This document shows, one piece after another, positions 1-5,054 of a stretch of DNA of 6,315 bases; positions within the stretch are counted from its first letter, which is position 1; every line of letters starts with the position of its first letter. Made by a program: the position numbers and the translations under genes. Origin of the DNA: Planctomycetota bacterium (GTDB lineage Bacteria; Planctomycetota; UBA1135; UBA2386); contig JAGQQZ010000528.1 of the NCBI GenBank assembly GCA_020425915.1, positions 1 through 6,315 of the forward strand. Reading direction: 5' to 3'. The notes under the pieces are model-generated. The model did not search any database. It saw only the letters and a list, made by a program, of their open reading frames with translations, and was not told the DNA's origin.

Positions 1-77
1 CTTTGATCCCGAGCGTTCGCGAGCCGAGCACACCCCGATCCGCGACCCGGATACCACGGAGCGCTATCGTCATCGAA
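1..77. other. Upstream edge region before the first gene
   Basis: A TGA at 4-6 closes the frame that begins at base 1, so the tail of a preceding gene may end here, but six bases cannot show that. The reading frame of the first gene stays open back to a TTG at base 3. The translation of 3-77 is Arg/Ser/Pro-rich and has no signal-like character, so I treat this stretch as non-coding leader and promoter rather than N-terminal protein. Confidence 0.4.
42..70 (+). promoter_or_regulatory. Possible sigma70-like promoter for the domain-stack gene
   Basis: A GCGACC hexamer (42-47, three matches to TTGACA) and TATCGT (65-70, fits TAnnnT) are separated by exactly 17 bases. The -10-like hexamer ends 7 bases before the ATG at 78, so a transcript would start at or just before the start codon. 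The hexamers are weak individually; the matching layout upstream of the YchJ-like gene is the main support. Confidence 0.3.
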
Positions 78-2747
78 ATGGGAAGGCAACTCGTCGTCGC
101 GATCCTCGCCGTCGTCGTCGCGCTCGGTGTCTGGTTCCTCTGGCAGACACTCGGCGAAACTCCAGCGGCACCTTCCGGGACGTCGGTGAACACGGATCGT
201 CCGATCGACGAACGGAGTTCGGAGATGCCGAGCCCTTCGATCGCGGACGAATCGGCGATCAACGCGGAACACGACGCCAACCCATCGCGAGTCGAGGTCG
301 CGGAGCGCAGCGAGTGGCGCGTGATCGGCGACACGGTCTCGTCGCAGTCGCGCGAACCGTATCCCGGTGTCGCCGTCCGAGTCCGTGTGTGGGACGGGTA
401 TGCGCAGCGTGGTGAGCCCCGAGTCGACGAGACCGTCGTCTCGGACGCCGCCGCCAAATTCGGCTTCGCGTGTCCACCTCCGACCGGAGCGGTCGTCGTC
501 GCAGTGAGCGGCGCCGAGCCGGATCACGAGAGCTATGGCTCGACCCAAGTGGTCGCACCCGGTGAGGCCGTTCCGTTGCTGAGAGTCTGGTTCTCTCGTC
601 GGGACAGCGTCGTCGCGGGTACCGTTCGCGACACGCGCGACACACCGATCGAGGGTGCCACGATTCGCGCCGGGCAACTGTCTTCGAAGACCGACGAGCA
701 CGGTCGGTACGAGCTGCCGGCCGCCTCGGCCTCGGAACGGGTCTACGTCTACGCGACGGCCGCAGGATTCGCGCAGAGTCGCGCGACCGCGACGACGAAG
801 GGAACGGCGAGCAGGGCGATCGTCGATTTCGAGTTGCGACCGTCGCTCCGCGTCGTCGGTCGAGTCGTGGACGAATCGGGACAGCCGCTCGAGGGTGCTC
901 GCGTGACCTCGTTCTTCACGAACCGCAACGTCGTGGAGTCCGACCGCGACGGTCGGTTCACGCTCGACCATCTCGACCCCGAGCGCGAGAGCCACGACGT
1001 GTACGCGCGCCTCGACGGCTACGTGGAGGCGAGCGCGAAGGTCGCTTCGAGCGGCACCGAGGTCCAAGTTCCCGACTTCGTGATGCGGCGTGGCGGTCGA
1101 ATCGCGGGACGGGTGGTCGACGAGGTCGGGACGGCACTCCCCGCGATCGATCTCTACATCGGGTTCTCGCCTTCGGCCTACAACCGCCTCGACGCGGTGT
1201 CGGGTGACGATGGTGACTTCGAGTTCCTGGCGGTCCCGTTCGGCGATCAGAACCTGGTCACGCTGGCGAACGGCTTCGCTCCGAGTCGTCAGGTGGTCGT
1301 GTTGTCCGAAAGTCGGCGCGTGATCGATCACCTGGAGATTCGTCTCACACGAGGTCACTTCGTCGGTGGTGTGGTCCTCGACGAGAGTGGGTCGCCCCGC
1401 ACCGGGGTCGGGTTCGCGGCACGGCATGCTGGCGAGTACATCGACAAGCGAGGCCGGACGGACGACGTGGGGCGGTTCCGTGTCGACGGGTTGCCGATGG
1501 AGCAAGTCGACATCGAGTTCTTCGGTGAGGGCGTGCTGCGAACGAACGTGCCCGTGACGAGTTTCGACCGTGCGGACCTCGAGTTCGTGGTTCCCTCCTC
1601 TGGTGGCGTCGCGGGTCGCGTCGTCGACGGAACGACGGGATCACCGCTCGAGAAGTTCCGAGTCCGGTTCGTCGGCCACACGGTGCGGGACGGCGATGTT
1701 CCCCAGCTCGGCTACTCGGCGACCTGGGGGCGCGAGGGCCATCGCTTTTCGGGAACCGATGGGTACTGGGACAGCGGCACCGAATCGCTCGTGCCCGGCG
1801 CGCCGATCGGTATCGAAGTCCGTGCCGATGGCTACGCTCCGGCGCTCGTCGCTCGGGTGCTCTGTGAGACGAATCCGGATCCGGACGAACTCGTGATCCG
1901 CATGTCACCAGGCGGCCACGTTTCGGGACGTGTCGTCGACGCCTCCGGCGTTCCCGTCGCTGCCGCGCACGTCGCGGTGAGGGCCGTCACGGACGAACGG
2001 CGTACGATCTCGCCGGAGCCGTACGAGACGGGTGTCGACCACACCGATGCCGATGGCGCATTCTCGTTCGATGCGGTCGCGCCGGGCAGCACCGTGCTGA
2101 TCGTCGAGGCCGAAGGCAAGCCTGCGCACGTCGACGGACCGTTCGAGGTCACCGACGGAGTCCGAGTCGATCGCGTCGTGCAGATGCCGGACGGAGCGAA
2201 GTTGCGCGGTCGGTTGCTCGATGCGAGCGGGACGCCGCTCGGTGGCGAGACGATCTGCCTGAACACGTTGGGCGGCGACCCGGCGCCGTCCTACTCGGCC
2301 GAGGTGCTCACCGATGCCGAGGGATGGTTCGAGTTCGGCGGACTTGCCGACGGCCTGTTCCAGGTGGGCCATCGAATCCGGGACGCCGGCCAATCCGCGT
2401 TCTCGTCGTCGGGTCGGGTTCGGCTCGTCGACGGTTCTGCGCCCGACTTCGTCCTGCGGCCCACGGGCACCGGCAAGCTCATCGGCACGTTGCGGATGCA
2501 GGACGGAAGTGATGTGCCGGACGCCGTGTCGATCACGTGTGTGCCGATCGAAGGCACGTCGCGAATCCAACGGGGCACGATCGCGCGCGGTGGCCGGTTC
2601 GAGATCGAGGCGGTCGAAGAGAGCACCTACGCGATCTCGGCGTACTACTTCGGCACGGACGTCCGGCTCATCGGCAACGAAGGCGCGGTCGTCGTGCGTG
2701 GTGCCACGAGCGTCGAGCTCGAACTTCGGTCTGCGTGGCAGAGGTGA
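78..2747 (+). CDS. Membrane-anchored tandem carboxypeptidase-regulatory-like domain protein
   Basis: This 889-residue protein begins with a short basic end and a hydrophobic stretch (about residues 4-22), which reads as an uncleaved signal anchor or a signal peptide. A Ser/Glu/Pro/Ala-rich linker follows to about residue 78. The rest is roughly nine tandem domains beginning near residues 79, 177, 257, 340, 427, 510, 614, 708 and 800. Most open with a G-R-V-V-D-x-x-G-x-P-type motif and carry a later D-x-x-G-x-F turn, the pattern of CarboxypepD_reg-like beta-sandwich domains. No peptidase, kinase or other catalytic domain is visible and the C terminus ends with the last domain. It should be exported and stay membrane-attached; its ligand or partner is unknown. 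I chose the ATG at 78 over the in-frame TTG at 3 because the hydrophobic segment follows it directly. No Shine-Dalgarno is placed properly (GGAG at 58-61 lies 16 bases away). Confidence 0.85.
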   Translation: MGRQLVVAILAVVVALGVWFLWQTLGETPAAPSGTSVNTDRPIDERSSEMPSPSIADESAINAEHDANPSRVEVAERSEWRVIGDTVSSQSREPYPGVAVRVRVWDGYAQRGEPRVDETVVSDAAAKFGFACPPPTGAVVVAVSGAEPDHESYGSTQVVAPGEAVPLLRVWFSRRDSVVAGTVRDTRDTPIEGATIRAGQLSSKTDEHGRYELPAASASERVYVYATAAGFAQSRATATTKGTASRAIVDFELRPSLRVVGRVVDESGQPLEGARVTSFFTNRNVVESDRDGRFTLDHLDPERESHDVYARLDGYVEASAKVASSGTEVQVPDFVMRRGGRIAGRVVDEVGTALPAIDLYIGFSPSAYNRLDAVSGDDGDFEFLAVPFGDQNLVTLANGFAPSRQVVVLSESRRVIDHLEIRLTRGHFVGGVVLDESGSPRTGVGFAARHAGEYIDKRGRTDDVGRFRVDGLPMEQVDIEFFGEGVLRTNVPVTSFDRADLEFVVPSSGGVAGRVVDGTTGSPLEKFRVRFVGHTVRDGDVPQLGYSATWGREGHRFSGTDGYWDSGTESLVPGAPIGIEVRADGYAPALVARVLCETNPDPDELVIRMSPGGHVSGRVVDASGVPVAAAHVAVRAVTDERRTISPEPYETGVDHTDADGAFSFDAVAPGSTVLIVEAEGKPAHVDGPFEVTDGVRVDRVVQMPDGAKLRGRLLDASGTPLGGETICLNTLGGDPAPSYSAEVLTDAEGWFEFGGLADGLFQVGHRIRDAGQSAFSSSGRVRLVDGSAPDFVLRPTGTGKLIGTLRMQDGSDVPDAVSITCVPIEGTSRIQRGTIARGGRFEIEAVEESTYAISAYYFGTDVRLIGNEGAVVVRGATSVELELRSAWQR
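312..2744 (+). repeat. Nine tandem diverged beta-sandwich domain repeats (protein level)
   Basis: Repeat units start at about 312, 606, 846, 1095, 1356, 1605, 1917, 2199 and 2475, giving units of about 80 to 104 codons. Units 3, 4, 6 and 7 share G-R-V-V-D; unit 8 has G-R-L-L-D. The second signature appears as DEHGRY, DRDGRF, GDDGDF, DDVGRF, DADGAF, DAEGWF and ARGGRF in units 2, 3, 4, 5, 7, 8 and 9. Units 1 and 6 are the most diverged; unit 6 is longest and has Trp/Gly-rich material in place of the usual turn. DNA identity between units is low, so the duplications are old. Confidence 0.75.
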
Positions 2748-2763
2748 GGACTCGCTGATTCCC

Positions 2764-2794
2764 CTGACGGCTCGTGCCGCGCATCTGCTATACC
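2764..2794 (+). promoter_or_regulatory. Possible extended -10 promoter for the DUF420 gene
   Basis: In the 60-bp gap after the domain-stack gene, TG-C-TATACC (2786-2794) looks like an extended -10 element. CTGACG (2764-2769) is a 4/6 match to TTGACA, but the 19-base spacing is longer than ideal. The start would fall near 2801, only a few bases before the ATG at 2808. This would give the gene its own short-leader transcript instead of co-transcription with the upstream gene. Confidence 0.3.
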
Positions 2795-2807
2795 GTCGCG
2801 CCGACCC

Positions 2808-3230
2808 ATGCTCGCATTCGACTACTCGATCCTCGCCGACGTCGACGCCACGCTGAACGCGACGGCGTTCGTCCTGATCGTCGCCGGCCTCGTCGCGATC
2901 AAGCGCGGCCGCGAGGCGCTGCACAAGGTGCTGATGCTCGCTGCGACCGCGGTCTCGGCGGCGTTCCTGGCTTGCTATCTGACGTATCACTTCAACGCCG
3001 AGCCGGTGAAGTTCGGCGGTGAGGGCGCGATCCGGACGATCTACTACGTGATCCTGATCTCGCACATCTTCCTCGCGGTCGTGCAGGTGCCCCTGATCCT
3101 GGGGACGATCTGGCACGGGGTGAAGGACAACCGCGCCAAGCACCGCAAGTGGGCCAAGATCACCGCGCCGATCTGGCTCTACGTCTCGATCACCGGGGTC
3201 GTGATCTACGTGATGCTCTACTGGACCTGA
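2808..3230 (+). CDS. DUF420 family membrane protein (YozB/CtaM-like)
   Basis: This 140-residue protein has four predicted transmembrane helices (about residues 16-31, 41-62, 75-101 and 117-139), the usual size and topology of DUF420. Family-like landmarks include an N-terminal L-N-A-T, H39 before helix 2, the Y-L-T-Y-H ending at H61, S-H at 86 followed by a V-P-L at 94-96, H112 in a basic loop, and P-I-W-L-Y-V-S-I-T-G-V-V-I-Y in the last helix. The four spaced histidines could bind haem or metal. The family includes Staphylococcus CtaM, needed for function of a haem A-type oxidase, so a role in terminal oxidase maturation in the cytoplasmic membrane is plausible but inferred. No cox, ctaA/B or sco gene is present nearby in this window. 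It lies 60 bp after the domain-stack gene and 27 bp before the YchJ-like gene. No Shine-Dalgarno is visible before the ATG. Confidence 0.88.
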   Translation: MLAFDYSILADVDATLNATAFVLIVAGLVAIKRGREALHKVLMLAATAVSAAFLACYLTYHFNAEPVKFGGEGAIRTIYYVILISHIFLAVVQVPLILGTIWHGVKDNRAKHRKWAKITAPIWLYVSITGVVIYVMLYWT

Positions 3231-3250
3231 TTCTCCGGGCGCGCTATTTC
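3222..3250 (+). promoter_or_regulatory. Possible sigma70-like promoter for the YchJ-like gene
   Basis: TGGACC (3222-3227, 4/6 to TTGACA) and TATTTC (3245-3250) are separated by 17 bases, and the -10-like hexamer ends 7 bases before the ATG at 3258. The -35-like hexamer overlaps the last codons of the DUF420 gene, so its sequence is partly set by coding. Spacing and the GCGCTAT context (3241-3247) are identical to those at 61-67 before the first gene. Confidence 0.33.
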
Positions 3251-3257
3251 TCATCCG

Positions 3258-3749
3258 ATGCAGTGCCCGTGCCAGAGTGGTCAGCCCGCCGCCGAATGTT
3301 GCCAGCCGTTCCTCGAGGGGGAGGCGTGGCCCGACACGGCCGAGCAGCTCATGCGTGCTCGTTACACCGCGTTCGCGACGGGGGCGGTCGATTTCATCAT
3401 CGAGTCGCACGACCCGTCGAGTCGTGACGAGGTCGACCGGAACACGACCGCGCAGTGGTCGAAGCAGTCGGAATGGCTCGGCTTCGAGTTGCTCGACGTC
3501 GAGGGCGGCCAGAAGTCCGACACCGATGGTCGGGTCGAGTTCGTCGCGCGCTACAAGGTCAAGGGCGACGAGGTCGCGCACCACGAGACGGCCGTGTTCC
3601 ACAAGAAGGACGGCCGCTGGTACTTCGTCGACAGCGAGATGGCCGGGCACGAGACCTTCGTGCGCCAGAGCCCGAAGGTCGGGCGCAACGACCCGTGCCC
3701 TTGTGGCTCGGGTAAGAAGTACAAGAAGTGCTGCGCCCGCGTGGCCTAG
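3258..3749 (+). CDS. YchJ family protein with two SEC-C zinc motifs
   Basis: This 163-residue protein has the YchJ (UPF0225) architecture at about the family's usual length. An N-terminal SEC-C motif (C3, C5, C14, C15; C-x-C-x8-C-C) is followed by a central NTF2-like alpha/beta domain beginning with L-M-R-A-R-Y-T-A-F near residue 31 and containing W-L-G-F, V-E-F-V-A-R-Y and G-R-W-Y-F-V-D. A C-terminal SEC-C motif, G-R-N-D-P-C-P-C-G-S-G-K-K-Y-K-K-C-C (C147, C149, C158, C159), closes the protein. Each Cys quartet should bind one zinc. SEC-C motifs occur in SecA and many other proteins, and the cellular role of YchJ is not established. The protein should be cytoplasmic. The ATG at 3258 is favoured because the first SEC-C begins immediately after it. 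No Shine-Dalgarno is visible. It is 27 bp from the DUF420 gene, so co-transcription is possible as well as the proximal promoter. Confidence 0.93.
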   Translation: MQCPCQSGQPAAECCQPFLEGEAWPDTAEQLMRARYTAFATGAVDFIIESHDPSSRDEVDRNTTAQWSKQSEWLGFELLDVEGGQKSDTDGRVEFVARYKVKGDEVAHHETAVFHKKDGRWYFVDSEMAGHETFVRQSPKVGRNDPCPCGSGKKYKKCCARVA

Positions 3750-3770
3750 CGCTCACGTCCTCGTGAGCGC
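3749..3770. terminator. Perfect 9-bp hairpin between convergent genes
   Basis: GCGCTCACG (3749-3757), a TCCT loop and CGTGAGCGC (3762-3770) form a perfect 9-bp, 4-nt-loop hairpin. It begins on the last base of the YchJ-like stop codon. It lies between convergent genes and could end transcription from both sides. There is no T-tract on either flank, so it is not a canonical intrinsic terminator; it may work with Rho or mainly protect mRNA 3' ends. Confidence 0.6.
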
Positions 3771-3780
3771 CAGCGGCGCT
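3766..3780. repeat. Second hairpin overlapping the terminator stem
   Basis: AGCGCC (3766-3771) pairs perfectly with GGCGCT (3775-3780) around a 3-nt loop. It uses the 3' arm of the preceding 9-bp hairpin, so the two structures exclude each other. It reaches into the stop codon of the - strand gene (3779-3781). Confidence 0.4.
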
Positions 3781-4807
3781 ACCAGTCGAACCCGGTGCCG
3801 AACTCGAGGAACAGCGACGCGCCCGGCGTTCCGTTCATCTGCCGCACGGTCCCGTTGAACTCCTCGTCGCCGCCGACGATGCTGCCGATCCGGCCGAACA
3901 CGCTGACCTGGTCGTCGAAACGCCACGTCGCACCGGCGTAGAGCCGCATCTCCTGCGTCTGCCAGTCGAACTGCGGCTTGCCGATCGCGCTCGGTCCACG
4001 CACGTGGTACTCGTCACCCTCGAGTGACACGCCGACGTTCAGCAGCAGCTCGGCCTGCGGGTTGTACGTGACCTCGACGTGGTTCGGCAGCAACACGTCG
4101 AGGTGCCACTGCTCGGCGAAGTTCCAGGCGACACCCAGCTGCGGATACAGGTCGACGTCCTCGAACAGCTTGTCCGTGCGCAGACCGAACCGCCAGAACA
4201 GGAACTCGTCGTGCTGCAGCGTCGCGCGGACGTGACCGTAGAACTGCCAGTCCTTGCTGTTCAGGCCGCCCTCGAAGTCGGAGTAGACGCCGGGTTCGAG
4301 CTGCGCCTCGATGAACAGGCCGGGATCGATGAACGTTCCGCCACCGATGATCAGTCCGGTCTCCCAGAGCGTCTCGTCGTCATCCGGTCCGACGACGGCG
4401 CTGGAGAACGAGAAGTCGCGCCGATCGATGTGCCCGCCGACGCGCATCCAGGAATCGGGATCGATCGGGAAGTCGTACTGGGCGTCGAGCTCGAACTCGG
4501 TGATGTCGAACGACCCCGGTTCGCCCTTCACCTCCGCGTTGATGTCGCGGAGGAAGCTGAACCGCACGTCCTGCCGGTAGCCCTTCGCGCGCTGCAGCAG
4601 CTCGCCGTGGTTCTGGGAGAACAACGTCGACACGCTGTAGTCGCGATCCTGCGGCGAGAACAGCTCGACACCGGTGTGCGGGTCGAGCCACCACGACTTG
4701 GAGTCGTCTCGCGTCCCGGCGTCCTGGGCCGAGGCGAACGGACCGAGCATCGCGGTGACGGCGACGACGCCGAGGAACTTCGAGAACGACGTTGGCAGAC
4801 TGCGCAT
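3779..4807 (-). CDS. Secreted beta-barrel-like outer membrane protein (DUF6268-like)
   Basis: This 342-residue protein starts with a Sec signal peptide: K10 precedes a hydrophobic core at about 11-24, and an A-S-A site predicts cleavage after residue 27. The mature part alternates polar and hydrophobic residues in strand-length runs separated by Asp/Gly/Asn-rich turns, for example near F-E-L-D-A-Q-Y-D-F, G-L-F-I-E-A-Q-L, L-Y-P-Q-L-G-V-A-W-N-F and L-Y-A-G-A-T-W-R-F. It ends L-F-L-E-F-G-T-G-F-D-W, a last strand with a C-terminal aromatic residue, as recognised by the BAM machinery. The Y-P-Q-L-G-V-x-W ... W-x-L-D-V-L-L-P ... V-x-Y pattern resembles DUF6268 barrel proteins. Assignment to that family is from memory of the pattern and not certain. 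No substrate can be inferred. It is convergent with the YchJ-like gene and divergent from recN. No Shine-Dalgarno is visible next to the start. Confidence 0.75.
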   Translation of the reverse strand: MRSLPTSFSKFLGVVAVTAMLGPFASAQDAGTRDDSKSWWLDPHTGVELFSPQDRDYSVSTLFSQNHGELLQRAKGYRQDVRFSFLRDINAEVKGEPGSFDITEFELDAQYDFPIDPDSWMRVGGHIDRRDFSFSSAVVGPDDDETLWETGLIIGGGTFIDPGLFIEAQLEPGVYSDFEGGLNSKDWQFYGHVRATLQHDEFLFWRFGLRTDKLFEDVDLYPQLGVAWNFAEQWHLDVLLPNHVEVTYNPQAELLLNVGVSLEGDEYHVRGPSAIGKPQFDWQTQEMRLYAGATWRFDDQVSVFGRIGSIVGGDEEFNGTVRQMNGTPGASLFLEFGTGFDW

Positions 4808-4818
4808 TCTGGCTTCGC

Positions 4819-4836
4819 GGGGCTCGAAGGGGCCCC
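4819..4836 (-). repeat. Possible leader hairpin of the barrel gene
   Basis: GGGGC (4819-4823) and GCCCC (4832-4836) can pair around an 8-nt loop 11 bases upstream of the - strand start. A competing stem, CTTCG (4813-4817) with CGAAG (4825-4829), overlaps it. In such GC-rich DNA short stems arise easily, so a regulatory role is only a possibility. Confidence 0.25.
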
Positions 4837-4972
4837 CTCCCGATCAGGCACGTTTCAGAATTCGAGGCGCTCCGTTCGACCGATTCCGGAGCCGATGGCC
4901 TCTACGCGATCACGATAGCGAGCGGCGCACGAAACTGGAACGACGAGGTCCGCCGCGTCGAAGCCGGGGAGA

Positions 4973-4992
4973 TTGTGGAAAGCGTTTCACAA
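4973..4992. promoter_or_regulatory. 20-bp imperfect palindrome upstream of recN
   Basis: TTGTGGAAAGCGTTTCACAA reads almost the same on both strands: 8 of 10 arm positions pair, with the outer TTGTG/CACAA halves perfect. Its size, A/T-rich outer half-sites and central GC resemble operators of dimeric helix-turn-helix regulators such as the LacI/GalR family, though these usually centre on CG. It lies 62 bp before the recN ATG and 165 bp from the barrel gene start, so it could serve either gene. Confidence 0.4.
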
Positions 4993-5054
4993 CGTGTCGT
5001 CGTGTGCGCGAGTGGGACGAAGTCCGCTGGTTCGGAACATGTCGACCGCGCAGA

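Larger units (their letters stand above)
4808..5054. other. Divergent intergenic region between barrel gene and recN
   Basis: These 247 bp separate two divergent starts and should hold both promoters and leaders. I see no strong -35/-10 pair for either gene. A TATCGT on the - strand (4917-4912) is a possible -10 for the barrel gene, with only a poor -35. Structures present are GGGGC/GCCCC arms at 4819-4836, GCTCCG/CGGAGC arms at 4869-4892 with a 12-nt loop, and the 20-bp dyad at 4973-4992. Short open frames cross the region but none has a plausible start context or recognisable product. Confidence 0.55.

Noticed and set aside
3..77. N-terminal extension of the first gene from the TTG at 3
   Set aside because: It would put about 25 Arg/Pro/Ser-rich residues before the signal anchor. 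The ATG at 78 gives a normal exported protein and fits the promoter-like elements upstream.
2768..2779. CGGC-TCGT-GCCG stem after the first gene as a terminator
   Set aside because: The stem is only 4 bp with no T-tract, too weak to call in DNA this GC-rich.
1905..3650. A 581-codon open frame on the - strand across three + strand genes
   Set aside because: Its translation is Arg/Asp/His/Val-rich with no recognisable domain. It lies antisense to confidently identified DUF420 and YchJ-type genes, and such shadows are expected where codon bias favours GC at third positions.
4079..4918. A 279-codon + strand open frame opposite the barrel gene
   Set aside because: The - strand product has a clear signal peptide, beta-strand pattern and aromatic C terminus. 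The + strand product is Glu/Val/Arg/Leu-rich with no domain, typical of an antisense shadow.
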